Assembly: GCF_042242105.1 (NCBI RefSeq)
Contig: NC_092024.1
Span: forward strand, 2,052,001 to 2,116,000
Origin: Pempheris klunzingeri
Lineage: Eukaryota; Chordata; Actinopteri; Acropomatiformes; Pempheridae
DNA: 64,000 nucleotides
Direction: 5' to 3'
How positions within the stretch are numbered: the first letter of the stretch is position 1; every line of letters begins with the position of its first letter. A model generated the notes under the pieces. It saw only the letters and a list, made by a program, of their open reading frames with translations. It was not told the origin of the DNA and did not search any database. The translations under genes were made by a program, and so were the position numbers. Shown here one piece after another: positions 26,791 to 48,970 of the stretch.

Positions 26791-27299
26791 AATAAAGCTC
26801 CAGGAGCCCCTCAGTAGTCCTGGGACTCTTCTATTCTGCTTTTCATGTCGAGGAGTAAAACCAACCCTACTTTCCCCTTTTCCTTTGTAAGTGTATTATT
26901 AGTCTGTCTGGTCATTTAGTCTTCACTGATTCACATTTACACGCGTATTTTTTATCCCTGTTCCATTATTTTACTTAGATATGTTGTGCTTTGTCTACTT
27001 TTTCATGTTTCTTGCTCTTTATCATTCATAATGCCACTAAATTCAATAAATCAGTGATTATTTTCACTTAACAAATATAGATTTGCAATTGATTTCATTG
27101 TTAATGGTGGCTAAGGAAAAGTAGTTTTACTGATTAACTTCCCAGGTGGAGTGTATTGCTAATGCTCATTACTGGGCGATGTAGGTTATTATACACCCAG
27201 CTGCACCAGAGGTAGGCCTCCACATCCCTACCCAGTAACCCTTTTCAGAGACCCCACCCAAAACAAAACTGACAACATCTTAACATTAAGGAAAGCACA
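26791..27299. other. Short gap between srrm1 3' end and clic4 promoter
   Basis: About 500 AT-rich bases. srrm1 is transcribed toward clic4 in the same direction, so the clic4 promoter sits directly downstream of the srrm1 polyA site. Nothing else was recognised. Confidence 0.5.
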
Positions 27300-28013
27300 T
27301 GTCCTATAAAAAGGTTTTAATTCTGAAAGGATGACAACATGACAAGAGCCAGGGGTACTAAATACAAATCATATCGCAGTCCCACAGAGATTAGCTTGGT
27401 GCAAGGGTATCAACATAAAATTGCATATCAATCCATTTGGAAAAATTAAAGCATACTCTGTATCACATCAGATTGTTTTAGTCTCGAAACAAGACCGCAG
27501 GTTTAACAATGCCAACACCTCTTATTCAGTTACAATATGGGACGAGACATTCTGTTACGGCCTCCAACAGTTCACACAGCTGTGCAACCGTTTCCACTAA
27601 TAAAAAGGCAATAGTAACAGGAGGTTACTGTATGTTGGTTTTTCTCTGTACTCCATAGGGTCAGTGGTTCATGCACATCAGAGACAATCACTGCACATGC
27701 AATCATTTCTCAATGGAATCTACTGTATGCTGTGGAAAAGATTTTAAACCTGCCCAACCCAAACATCTGAAACAGTTCTCTTGCTCAACAATTTAAAATT
27801 ATGGACAACACAAGCCGCTTTACAGTTTAGATAATACACTAACGGACAAATCAAGCTCTTAATGAAACACGCTCTTCAGAATGTACCAAATCCAGTAAAA
27901 AGAAAACAAAAAGACTCAAGAATTAACAATTTATACATTCTAAAGCTGAACCAGGTTGATGACAAACATCAAGAGTGAGTGGAAACTTCAAAAGTGAGAA
28001 AGGCCCTCGGTTT
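27300..28013 (-). other. srrm1: srrm1 3' untranslated region with polyA signal
   Basis: AT-rich non-coding sequence after the srrm1 stop. A minus-strand ATTAAA (plus TTTAAT at 27316-27321) is the best polyadenylation signal, which places cleavage near 27300. The end point is inferred. Confidence 0.55.
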
Positions 28014-31000
28014 TCAGGACATCTGTGATGGAGACATCTGGGCCTTCCTCATGGAGCGCAGGGCCTTCTCTCTTAGGTGCTTCTCCAGATCATCCAAGCT
28101 GTCCTCTACTTCACTGTCTGATTCCTAAAAGGAAAACACCATGAAACATCTGGATTTCAGCTCATCCACCTGGGAACAAACACTAAATGTTGATGCGTGT
28201 CAAATAACTAAATAATATCCACTACTTTAAGTTCCCTATGGAGCAGAAAGCATTTGGCCTTGATACAGAGCTACAGATTAGAGTACAGATTTAACCTTTC
28301 TGGACTCCCCATCCTCATCCACACCCTGGTTTTCTTGTTCATCTGCAGGCGCAGTGATCCCACTCTTCTCCTTCTTGTGCTTCTTGTGCTTCTTGTGTTT
28401 CTTCTCTTTCTTGTGTTTCTTCTCCTTCTTCTTCTTCTTCTTCTTTCCACTGCCGTCAACATCAGAGTTCTGCAACAAAACAGATTTAAACATTAAGAGG
28501 GTTTCAAATTCATCATCATAGGAATGATGTTCGTAGCATAACTGTTCCAAGGAGGGATTAACACGGTCCCCACAATTTCTAACAATCTAGAGACTTTGGT
28601 TTGTGCTTACTAATGAACTCAAGGACTCTCAGTATTCAGAGTCATTCACTGGGTTTAAGAGGCGAGCAAAGTTTACAATACATTTACTAAAGAATACCCA
28701 TAATACTTATTACTCAAGAGTGCATATATGCAAATCAAACCTTGCTTGGGGATTGACTGCCAGATCCACTGCTGGCCTTTTTGGCTGGTGGTGGAGAGCC
28801 ACTGGCAGAGCGCGACGGTGAGGGGGAGGCAGATGCAGGGACTGGACGTTTCTGAGCTACTGGTTGAGGGGAAACTGATCTGGATCTGGAGGATGCTCTC
28901 CTCATGGGCAGGGGACTACGAGATGCTCTGTGGAGAAGACAAAGGGGACATTCAAAAGAATGATGGCACAAGTACAAAACAGATTATGGCATAACAGGAG
29001 ATGAAGCTGCATTATTCTGACATTCATAATGGAGATGATTGCTAGCTGCTAGATTACCTCTGGTTGCTGCGTGGCTCTGGGGTGCGGGACACTCGGCGGA
29101 TGGGTTTGTTACTGTGTGAAGGGGACTGCTGTCTCCGCTGGTTTGATGGAGATGTACTGGAAGTTTCAAAACGTCCCTGAGGACTGATGGAACCCCTAAT
29201 AGTGCGACTGCGGTTTGCAGGGGACGGGGACAGACATCTGGTTGCTGCACCAGGGGATCGTGTATCCCTGCCTGGCCTGACAGAAGGCAACATGGGGCTC
29301 CTCCTGTGTCTAGGTGGAGATGCAGAGGATGGAGGTGAGCGTCTCCTTTGAGCAGGAGAACCTCTTCGCTTGGGGGACCTGGAGGGGCGTCGCTTCGCCA
29401 CTGGAGAGGAGCGTTTTGGAGGAGAGCTCGATATCCTTCTCTTCTGCAGGGGCAGAGGTGAGGGGCTGTAACGACGCTGGATAGGGGGAGAATATCTTCT
29501 GGGAGATGGAGAACGACGACGAGGAGGTGGGGAAGGAGACCTGGGAAGCACAGATTTCAATCATCAAAAAAACCTGCCTGAACTGTCAATTATCAAATAT
29601 TCAAATGATGGCTCTAGAGTAACAACGGACATACCTTCGTCTAGGAGGAGACGGAGATCTGCGACGTCGTGGGGGAGAAAGGGAGCGACGTCTGCGTCCA
29701 GGAGATGGAGAACGTCTTTTCCTGATGGAGTACAAACATAAAAATTAGTAAATGGGAATAACGCAGACCGTGGTCAACCTGGATCTTTGTCAACCACCCA
29801 GTTAAATCACTGTGAAAATGTGCTGACCTTGGAGAGGCCTCCCTGTGTCGCCTCCGTGGGGAGGGTGTGCGGCTACGTCTCCTCCTGACTTCACCATTTC
29901 TGGCCACTGGACCTGCTGTTGGCCTCTTGGGCCCCTCGTCCTCCGAGGAGGAGGATCCTGTATCTGAAACATAACAGACAGACAGAGGACATCAACAGCT
30001 GTTTTACTGTAGCCTTAACTGTATGCGGTGAGGAAAACACACCAAGGTTGGGGTTAGGGCACAGCTTCAAAAGTCCATGAGACGATGAGTGCAAGATGAC
30101 ATGGACAGAGACTTGGTTAGAGAGAGAGGGGTTGGGTATGGGAGAGGACAGAACGGGGATAAAAACGCTTATAACCTGAAGACGACTGTCGATTCTGCCT
30201 GCGATACTGACGTCGCTGCTGCACCGAATCTGCTGTTGCCCCTTTCTCATTTTTATCCTCCTCTGAAATGTAGAGCATTAAGTGTCCCATCAGTGTTAGC
30301 AAAACCAGTGAAACAGACTGCCATGGAAAAGTTACAGATAATACAGTAAAGAAATGTATATCCCTGTAGCTTGGGTTTTTGATTAGGTTTCCACATGGCA
30401 TACTGCAATTTGACAATATATTTACACTAATGTTCCTTGTGTTAAGTGTGTTTCATCATGTTTTTGTTCACTGTTTTTAGGGATGACCCTCTATCAATAC
30501 AAAAATATCACACAGAACTGTCAAGGCAGGATAACAAATGAGAGCACCTTGGGCAGAGGTGTACTCAACCGCTGACTTAGAAAAAAGAAACACTATTTAT
30601 ACTGGATAAATAAAATTCCAAAAACTTTTACCAAGTAAGAGGCAGAATATTAATTTTAGAGGTTGAAATAGGACCTTTGCATAAGCCCATGGTAAGTGTC
30701 ATCTAAATTTTTTCTGCACAGGTAGACCAAGCTTCCACAGTTAGTTTAGCAATCTCAGCTTAAAGTGCATTTTCACAAATACGCCTTTCAATCTCATGGG
30801 CATATTGGTTAAAATTGTGCAGTGTGTAATGGGACATTTGTGTAGACATGTATGGGGATTTAACATCCTGCAACGCTAGGTTGCATTGACTTAAAACAGG
30901 TGAACATCCGCTATCTTGCTCCTTCTTTCTGATGTACCAGGGTAAACTGACCGGGCAAAGTGTCTTCATTTCTGACAAGGAGAAGTGGTTGGGAACTCCA

Positions 31001-34000
31001 TCTGATCGGTCATGACCATTTGTGAGCCATTAGGGTCAATGGCTATTCTAGTTCTTCAAACAGACATAATTTAATGCTTACCTGACTCAGACCCTTCAGA
31101 AGGTCTGGGCTTGGCATTATGAGGTGGAGAATCAGCCCTTCCCCCTTGTTTTCGCTTTAAACCTGAAAAACAAGGCATCAAGAGTTTTTGATGCACTTAT
31201 GATAATCTTACACCTCTATTATAATCTAACTTCTAAGACACAGTAGAAGCCAATGAGCTAAAGGTGGTGTCAGTACAAGGATATAAGAATTACTGACAGC
31301 AATGAAATAATTATAGAGATTTTACCAGACGATCTGGCTGGTGATGGAGAGCCTCTGCCCCTTCTGGCCCGTGGAGATGGTGACCGCCTGTCCTTTCCTA
31401 CTGGGCTGATGGAGGTGTCAAGATGATGGACCTGTTTTCGGGGTGGTGTGTTAGAGATTCTTTTCATTGCTTTCTTGGGTGAGCGAGAGCCAGAGGAGCT
31501 GCTGCCAGAGGACGAAGCGGACCGAGAGCGCCTCCTGCAGGACAAAAGCACATAGTCAACATTACGAGTCTTAATTCTTTTTCTCAAGAGCAGGTCCCAC
31601 ACTTGTAAAGGACCTGCTGTACATAGTTGTATGGTGGCTGGTAAAATACTCATCAGGGGTGAAAAAGGTGACAAAGATGCACACTGCCTGGGTGGGTTCG
31701 GGGGCATGCCACCCAAGGAAGAATTTTTTTCTGTTCTAAAATGTGGGTTTACAGTGGATTTTTGCACGAGGACATCAGTCTTAATGACCTCTCAAAAGTA
31801 AAAATACTTCTAGGGGAAGAAGACAGGGCACATCTTGCAAACCAATATGTATCAATATGCCACATGGAACAGTGATTGATCTCGACACACACAGTGCGGT
31901 GTGATTTGCTGTAATATAATGAGAGATGGTGAATTACTCTGCAAGACTTTAACCATTAAACTGCAGTCACTGACCTGCGGGGAGCAGGGGAGCGTCTATG
32001 TCTGTGTCTGGAGCTGGTGGGGGCACGTCTGGGGGGGCTCCTTCGACGTGGAGACATTCTCCTCCTGGGACTTGGTCTTCTGCGAGGGGAGTAAGATCTG
32101 AAAAAAGGTACAGAGGTAGAGCTTAGAAACCTATAAACTTACAATGGCACAATATCACACAAGTGAAAAATTACCTAGAACGAGAGCGTCGCCTGCGAGA
32201 GCGAGAATGAGAACGAGAGCGGTGGTGAGGTCTTTCCCTCCTGAGGTCCTTCTCCCTTTCCCGGGACCTGGGCCTTTCCTCTTTCTTATGAGTCTTCTCT
32301 GGAGAGGGTTCTTTGACCTCAGGCACAGAGTCTGCTTTCACCACCTCCACAACTTTGTCACTATAGGCCAGATAAAGAAGTTTAATTTCCAAATGTCACA
32401 CCATAGGTTGTTTTTATGTCTAAAAACAAAACTTCACTGTTATACTATCCATTTCTAAACCAAACTAAAATAACAACTACTATCAACATTAAGAGCAAAT
32501 AACTACTAACTTTGTCTCCATGATAAAAATTTAAGCAAAAGAGGTATTCCACAAACCAGGTGGTAGGAGTCTCTTGGATGACCGGCTCTGGCATGGCTCT
32601 TCCTGTTGTTTCTGGCTCCACAAGCTGCTCCAAAGGTTTCGTGGGCAACTGCATCAGGGGCGGAGGGGGTGAACTGTCACCAATGGGACTGGGTTTGCGC
32701 CTTGGGGAGCGTGAGGCACTACGTTTCCTTTCGCGCTTCACCGGCGACCTCCGCCGTGGTGACGGTGACCTCGTCTTCCGCCTGAACAGAGGAAGCAAAC
32801 GATTAGTTTTCACGTTTGGTGAGGAATACACAAGCCCAACTTTCTGTCCACTATTTCCACTACTATTGTCCACAATTTTGAGGGCATTCTTTCTTACCTC
32901 CTTGGGCTCTTTGACTGAGCTCTATCTCTGATGTCCTTGTCCTTCTTATCGTCATCAATCTTCCTCATAGAAGCAAGCTTCTCCTGTTCAATCTGCCGGA
33001 AATGGAACAATGGGGGGGGGGGGCAAACATCACCATTACCAATAATGTATCCTTTAATCTGGGGTACCAAATACATTTTTTGATGTTACTACCACTGTAT
33101 ATAGCTCTTATGGGACACATTAAGAACACTAACCCTGGTGATTACTGCATTTTACAAAAGGGCATTTAAGAATTTGTGTATGCTCTTTCTACCAGACATT
33201 TACTGTTGGACTTCTTTCCACCATTCTTTTTCTGCCTGGGCTACAAGAACGTCCCACTCACTGTCAGCAGCCTCAAATCCACGACCTTCCTGCAGCTAAC
33301 AGAGACATTGTGCTGACGTTTACTTTCTGAAAGCTCACCTGTCGCTGTTTGATTTCCTCTTTCTTCTGTTCCAGAAAAGCAGAGGGGATGCCTGCAATGT
33401 TGTCCTGGGCACTCAGCAACAGGGGCCACAGGTCCTTCATGAACTCCCGGGCATTCTTCCCATTGAGGAAGCCTGTCAAGTTGATCTGCATCATCTTGCT
33501 ATCCGGGTGCTGCAACACACACACGAAGGGGAGAGAGAAAAGACCATATGGCCATTGAAATAATGGAAGACAAAATATCAGAGGGAGGTAGGATCCCACA
33601 AATGGGACTGCCTACCTTCTAGTCTTCACTAAACTACACCTGTGACTATGTAGTTAGCCATACTTAAACATGTAAGACACTGGCTAGATTATTTAACATA
33701 CCTGAATCCAATACCTGACTAATCAAATTGTGTGATATAAAATGTACTCACAAACTCATCAAACTGAGAATGCGAGCTATCTGAGGGGAGAAGTATCTAA
33801 TGAAATGAAAACGGCATGCAATTCTGCTCTCATAGCCATTAATGACTTATTCCCCAGATATACAATTTATCAAAAAAAAAAAAAAAAACAAGAAGAAAAA
33901 CTGCCATAACACAAAAAATATTGTCATTATTTGATTTCCTCAGTGCTATTCCCACTACTTTACATTTCTGTGTCCCTACCCACCCCATGTTCTCCGGTCT

Positions 34001-37000
34001 CCCCACAGTCTACACTTCAGGAGTTAAACAAATAGCCACATTACAGAGTGCATTAAAACCCAACACTGCAAGTACAGTTCCGGTGTCTTCAGTGAGTCCC
34101 GTGGGATCAGTGGGCACGGAGCTCCCTTGGCTTGCTTCCGCCTCCCTACTGCTTGAGACTCAACCACCTTGAGCTTAATGTTATATCATTTATCTAAATT
34201 GCAAGAGACGAACAAGCAATAATGAGTACACAGTCACACAAAAAAGGAGTTTTATTTCAACAACTGATAGAATTATTGTGAGATACCGTAATCTCAATTC
34301 AATTACTCTCTTACCATTATGCAACAGTACCCTTTAAACTTAGCTTTTACAACCCAGCCCACCCCCAAAAGCTATGGCAAGCAAAAGATTAAATGAAAAG
34401 TTAAAAAAAATGTTTTATGAGCAGTGCTGGTATCACATATGCCATTATTAAATACTACATATGGTTTTGAGCATTTTAAGAGAATGAAGGTCAGTAACAG
34501 TTTTAAGCATATATTACAAAACTTATATTGGATTATTCTATAGGTTGAGATCCTAGTAATGGTCTAATGAAAGCTACTGTGTGTAGTATATTACTTGGGT
34601 TGTCTCCTCCCCCATTTCTTCCTTTTTCCAAAAGTAAGCCTGTGTAATGGAAATTACCCATTACCCAGACATCCCAAGTGGTTTGACATATCAGTGGGGT
34701 ACACAGTATAATTAAAAAAAAGAAAAGAAAAGCTTGGACATAATGAGCCTATTTAAATAAAGCAGCAAATAGCCTATGGGATGGAGAACATGCACTATTT
34801 AGTCCCCAAAAAATTAAATACATTAAAAACATCTGTGGGGCTCAGCATTACAGCTCTACTGGCAAGAAGGATATAGCTATGGTCAAAAATATGACCACTG
34901 CAGACATTTATATTGGTATTAAAAGTAACTTAATACCAATCTGAAAAGTATTGTTTCTTATGGTTGAACATTTTTAGTTCTGCTCCACATCTGAGCACAT
35001 CTAACAGAGATGCAGGGTGCGGACAAGACTTGTTACAGAATAACTTCAAAGCTGATGAAAATCTTGTTTTTGCTGACCTCTGCTGGTTGAAGTTCTAAAC
35101 TTGCTGCAGTGATGTAGTGGGCTGTATTTGTGACAGTCTAACATTAGTTATGCTGGGGCCACAGAGCATAACTTTACCTGTGCGTTACGACTACTGTGCT
35201 GAAATGCTGCAGCGTGCACGCGTGTGGTGTCCACACAGACAGCATGGCTGCTGCGGTGCTGCTACTGCTATCTTTCTACACTGAACTTGCCTTTGATTAT
35301 GGAAATATAAAATAAAATAAAACCCCTGTGAACAAATGAAGGGATCCTGTCCACAAAAACACGGCAAGGCTTTTAATTTTAAACTGATACAGGAAGGGTT
35401 GAGTTGTAAAAAAAATGTCTGTGACATATCATACAGGTGCAGACAAGGTGTATGTTGTGAAAGGTGTATAATGTTGCTGGTATGATGTCAATATGACTAT
35501 CACAAATTATTTTACTGTCTAACTGAGCCGTGCTGCTCACACAGGCTCTGTGGCTGCACTAACTTGTTAAAAAAAAAAAAAAAAAAAATGCCCCAACAGG
35601 TCCTGTGACGCACACACGCTGCTGCTCAGGTAGGCAGTGTGTCCCTGGGGTGTGGTTAAGAGGGCAACAAAAAACCACGCCCGGCAGAGATACAAAAGAC
35701 TTTCAATGCTTTTCAATTGGAGGTCGTCAGTGAGACAATACTTTTCAGCTTGGTGTTACAATATTCTCTAAAAGTTACTCTTTAAAGTATGCAAAGAAGG
35801 CAATCCATTACTTTTAACAATAGGCTGCAACAAATTCTTAAAACTTCTGTTTTCAGCCTATAATTCCAGTTACATTTTAAGGGATCTGGGCAGTTAAATG
35901 ATGCACTGCAAATACCTACGGGGGAATATGATTATGGCATTGTTCAGGTGTGTCTTTCACTGACATGATATTGGTGATCCCTGTATATAACTCACCTCAA
36001 ACCACACACTGCATCATGAAGGGAGAGTTGGGCTCAGTGACTTTGGGCTCAGGAGAGAGCTAATTAGGTGTTGGTGCTATACTTCTGATGCAAGGTATAA
36101 CATCCATATTGGTTCAGGCCTTTTAAATCATAAATCACATCATCATTAGAAGACTGCTGAATAAAGGCACTTTGTCACATAACAACAAAACATGGTTATG
36201 TCATTATTAATCAGTTTTATACCAATTGTTACTTTACCCATTCAATTTCAATTTGACTAAGATGTGTAATTATTTGGTTACACCGCTTCTTACTGACTAA
36301 GCAATGCCCTCAAATTTATGACAGTTTTGAAAAAATAAAAAATAAACACAAGTAAAGACATTACCTTCTCTTCTAGCTGGTTAAATATGAACTCTATGAC
36401 GACGTCATCCTCGAACCCCAGAATCTCTGTGACTCGCTGAGTAATCCAAGGTTTGATGACTTCCAAGTTCACTTTGGTCATGTCCACCTAAGAATGGAGC
36501 AAGCCACCCATCACTGACAGTGAGTTTCAGTTTCATGTTTCAATCACAAACAAATCTCCAGACAACAGTAACTGGCACATTAAAAACCTTACCAGTCATA
36601 ACACTTTAAAGCAACAATTAATTTATAACAGAAACACGTTAAGGCATAGTAGCAAAAACATTACAAACGTATATGATGACATACCTTCTTGTCCAGACAT
36701 TCTGCAAATTTCAGCTGCTTCAGCAGTTTCTTCTGCTTGTTGCTGAATCGGTTGTCTTGCTCCGCGCTTGTACCCTTAAGAAAAACCAACAATGAAATTT
36801 TATGGTGGTTAATTGTCTTGATTAGTTGACAATCACACCTGCACACTTAACAGATGCTTGAAATCCATCTTGCACATTATGTCATTCACATAGTTGCACA
36901 ACAACTTCTATGGGCAGCATAACATCAACATCACTAAATCTAAGCCATACCAGTGTTATACTATACTCTGTGACCCACTGGACTCTAACATGAATGGGAG

Positions 37001-38007
37001 TTTCAGGTATATTAGCGCTGTAAAAAGCAATTATTTGTTATTTTCAAATTTCCACCCATACAGTAGTAAGATAGAGACGCTGATTTTGTTTGTTAGCCAA
37101 AAATTGTGACCTTACTTATTAACCAGGTAGGAATGTTTCAATGCTGTGTTTGGACAAACAAGCGTGTGGGTCTGTATAAAGAACAAACAGCTCCTAACAG
37201 ACGGTAACATAATGCTGACACCAAAACTTCAGCAGAGTTTGAGCTAAGTTAGCAAACATTATGTTGCTTGTGCTAACATGTGTTAGATCAACAGTTCAAG
37301 TATTTGTTAACTATAGTTCACGTGACCACAGTACAACGTTAAATTTAAACCGTCACACTGCGAGGTAAGCTAACGGTAGCTAAGCTAACAGTTAGCCTGC
37401 TTAATCCTCTAAGGGAACCCGGAGGCCTAATATTAGCCAGTCTGGAGGCTATCTTTACCGACAACAGTGCTCACACGGACAAATTATCCCCAGTGTCGAT
37501 GTTAGATACATACATACTGATGGTAACTAATGTTTGCGTTGCAGTGGTCGTGACCACCTTGCAGACACAGAAACGATGCACCGCCTGGACGCCATCTTTA
37601 GTCAAGGCTAACAAATTAGCAGTAGCTAGCTAACGAGGTAGGCTCGTCTATTTCCTGCAAATGCCTCTCTCTCTCTCTCTCTGTCTGCACATGAATGTGG
37701 AATGACTATGGCGTTCAAGCAACATAGCGCAACACGAGGTTACAAAGTAGCAGATATTAATTTGGTTAAGACATTAAACTCTGGAAATAGCTCCGCTGAA
37801 ACACGACTCGTGTCGACATCCTAGATTGTCATCAGTTGATAGACGAAGCCCTGACCGTACAGTTTCTGACTGTGTGGCCCTCCACCTCAATGCATACAGC
37901 ATATTAATGTTCCGAACAAGACACATAGCCCCATGCAGCCAAGCAGCAAGATGATAAAATGTCGGAAATAAGTTTAAAGCTCTTACGCGGAAGAATCCCG
38001 CGTCCAT
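28014..38007 (-). CDS. srrm1: Serine/arginine repetitive matrix protein 1 (SRm160)
   Basis: Seventeen minus-strand coding exons: 37987-38007, 36685-36774, 36365-36487, 33339-33509, 32898-32992, 32557-32781, 32175-32360, 31975-32097, 31326-31534, 31082-31162, 30176-30262, 29828-29963, 29635-29721, 29058-29540, 28741-28927, 28296-28469 and 28014-28124. They join to 2589 nt, or 862 residues (human is about 904). The start MDAGFFRGTSAEQD and the PWI nucleic-acid-binding domain (residues about 27-126, with PWI at 50-52) are clear. The rest is low-complexity RS, RRRSPSP and SPPPR repeats, the SVQQRRQYRRQN block, a run of Lys/His-Lys (KKHKK units), and the conserved tail DDLEKHLREKALRSMRKAQ. SRm160 is a nuclear splicing coactivator and exon-junction-complex partner that links SR proteins and snRNPs and promotes 3'-end processing. 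Intron 3 (33510-36364) is the longest; the others are mostly short. Confidence 0.97.
33510..36364 (-). other. srrm1: srrm1 intron 3, no gene inside
   Basis: 2.85 kb of AT-rich sequence containing oligo-A runs (33871-33888 and 35571-35588). No coding frame with a recognised product, and no SINE head or tRNA-like box that I could identify. It separates the exon carrying the PWI motif from the exon that completes the domain. Confidence 0.6.
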
Positions 38008-38165
38008 TATCGGAGAAAATGGATATTAACAGGCGCTGCCGAGAAAGACGTGTGTTCCTCCGGTGAAATTTTAAGCGGCGAGCCGGATGGAGAGTGCGCC
38101 TCTACCGGAAGAAACAAGCACTGCACCCACAGTGGCCACAGACAGGAGGACGACCCTGGCCTGGT
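38008..38165 (-). promoter_or_regulatory. srrm1: srrm1 5' untranslated region and promoter
   Basis: Immediately upstream of the srrm1 ATG the sequence becomes GC-richer and carries an ETS-type CCGGAAG (about 38106) and a second CCGG-rich block. This is typical of a TATA-less housekeeping promoter. The 3' end of tdh (polyA signal at 38652) lies about 500 bases further upstream. Confidence 0.5.
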
Positions 38166-38639
38166 GATCAATAAAGTATAACACTGAAAGTCTGAAAACT
38201 CATTTTTACTTCAGTTAAATTAGTGTCATCAGTAATCGTTATGTTAGAGAAGGCCTGTTATGTATCTAATATCATAGGCTTGTCATTGATGCAGCATGTT
38301 TAATTTGAACTACTCCATAAACTACTGAGTAGTTGCATCTATATTAATGCATCTTATTTTGTTTGTTGATCAGGTATTTTCTCTTAATGTAAAATCAGAA
38401 TTTGCTCAATTAACAGTAGCTCGTATTCACGGTGAAATAAGTGTTGATGAATGAATTACTTAATAGCTTGAAATGGAATTACTCAAGTGCAAATCCCTCA
38501 AAATTTTCTAATCAAAGTAATCAATAGTATTTTTGTCAGCATCACCCTAAATGTTATCACGGTCCACTCAGCATTGAAAAAAAAAAATACTACATTCTAC
38601 ATGCAGAATACAGCAAATTATAATAATACTGCTGTTTGA

Positions 38640-39467
38640 GTAAATAATAGTTTTATTATTCAAGTTATGATTCAAAGTACACTGCATTTTTTATACATTC
38701 TTTTCAAAGGTAATCTAGAGTAAATAAGGCTTCATTTGTTATTGGTGTTCATTCATAACCAAAAATCACACTGCTGGCAAAATATTAAAATAGGCTTCCT
38801 GTTAGATGCCACAGCAAGGGTAGTGGGGATGTATACAGTGTGTGATTTTTACTTGATACACTATAGTATAAAAGACTGCCTTTTGAAACAGTCAGAATAC
38901 ATGATGAGTCGTTACAATCCAGAGTTAACTGAGCCAACCATCCAGATGATCCTGGACTCAAAGTGTACGACAGATTTGTTACTCAAAATGTGCTACTGGT
39001 CCATATTGTATAAGACATTTTAATAGACATTGTAACAGATGTTGTGTCCATGGATGTGATGAACATGACATATGGAAATCTCTAAAGCTGAAGATAGAAA
39101 TATTTTTCTGTTCCATCAAGGGAAAGATACCAATGTGTAAAGTGATGCTTTTACCATGAAAACAATTAAAAACAACAAAGATGAAGAGAAGGTTTGACAG
39201 TATATGATTCCCTGAAAAAGACTGAAATTTGTACGTTTGAGTGCATGCATATGACGTCTCTCTGTCCATTGTATACTGAGAGGTTCTGACTGAGAGTCCC
39301 TATTTTACAAACAGTCCCTGGCTCATTGCTGTAATGTTCCAGAGTAACGGAGGATAATGGTTGACAACTTGTGAAAGTGAAGGCAAGAGAAGTGCATTGT
39401 TGGAAAACGCAGCCTGAAGGGGAGAGATGGGGTAGGACTTTGGTCAGTCTTTGTGGACCAGGTTTCG
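38640..39467 (-). other. tdh: tdh 3' untranslated region with polyA signal
   Basis: About 0.8 kb after the tdh stop ends at a minus-strand AATAAA (plus TTTATT at 38652-38657). The AT-rich sequence has no other recognisable content. Confidence 0.55.
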
Positions 39468-41984
<2,517 letters not shown>

Positions 41985-42897
41985 GTCCAGTAGCAGTCCT
42001 TAGAAAAGTTACATTAAGCTTAACCGGGCCATACTGACCACACAGAACTTCACCATCTAGGTTGCGAACATTAGGGCCCATTAAGCTGTGTTCAAATAAC
42101 ATTACAGACACAAACTGATCTTGAATTGGATACAGAAAATGATTTTACCTGTGTGCTGACAAAGTCTGAAATCCCACAAAGATGAGTCCAAAATGGTCCA
42201 AAACCAGCCGATGCAACTTAGTAAATCCCAAACCAGTCCTCTAGACTAAATTACAAAATAATAGCGTATAAGACAGTTTTTGATGCATTTAAGTGTTAAA
42301 ATTGAAAGATTACCATCCGTCTGGTCACCGTTTCAGTTCACCCAGTAACCACTGGATAAATAAGCAGGTGTAGAAAGTCATGCTGGGCTATGTGGTTCTT
42401 GTCCACTTTGTGTAATCACCAGGGATTGTGGCTCTTGACTGAACAGGACTACAGTCTCCAGCTTGCAAAGCTCCATGTGTGGAAACATGCTGACTTGCTG
42501 TGCACAGGGATTTGTATTGTGAAGAGTGTTTAGCTGAGCTTAACAGGACTGGGAGGTGTGTCAGTTACACAGCCTTCCTCTTTTCATAATATTTATGAGT
42601 GACTGCATGTCAGAAAATAATTACTCCATTGAAATTATGCAAACACAGAGAAAATATGGCACTCGTATGGCATTAAGCTGCTTTTTCAAGCACTGAAACA
42701 TGGTGAGATAATATAGTCTAAACAGACTCAAATGACATCAACAATTATTTTCTAATACAGTTTTATGAAAAAAATACTGTACATCTAAACACAGAAGGCC
42801 GTGTGTGACATCTGAAATTATAATTCCACAGTCAAAAGGCATCACACATTGGCAACAAACATGTTGTACATGTTCTTGTTCATGTACTGAAAGGGCA
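41985..42897. other. tdh 5' flank and MTMR9-like 3' flank
   Basis: About 0.9 kb between two genes transcribed in the same direction. No canonical minus-strand AATAAA was found for the MTMR9-like gene; CATAAA variants occur near 42593 and 42762. No promoter element for tdh could be named. Confidence 0.4.

Positions 42898-48970
<6,073 letters not shown>

Noticed and set aside
32560-32931. 123-codon plus-strand frame opposite srrm1
   Set aside because: Mirror of the RS-repeat exon; low-complexity Arg/Ser coding gives open frames on the other strand.
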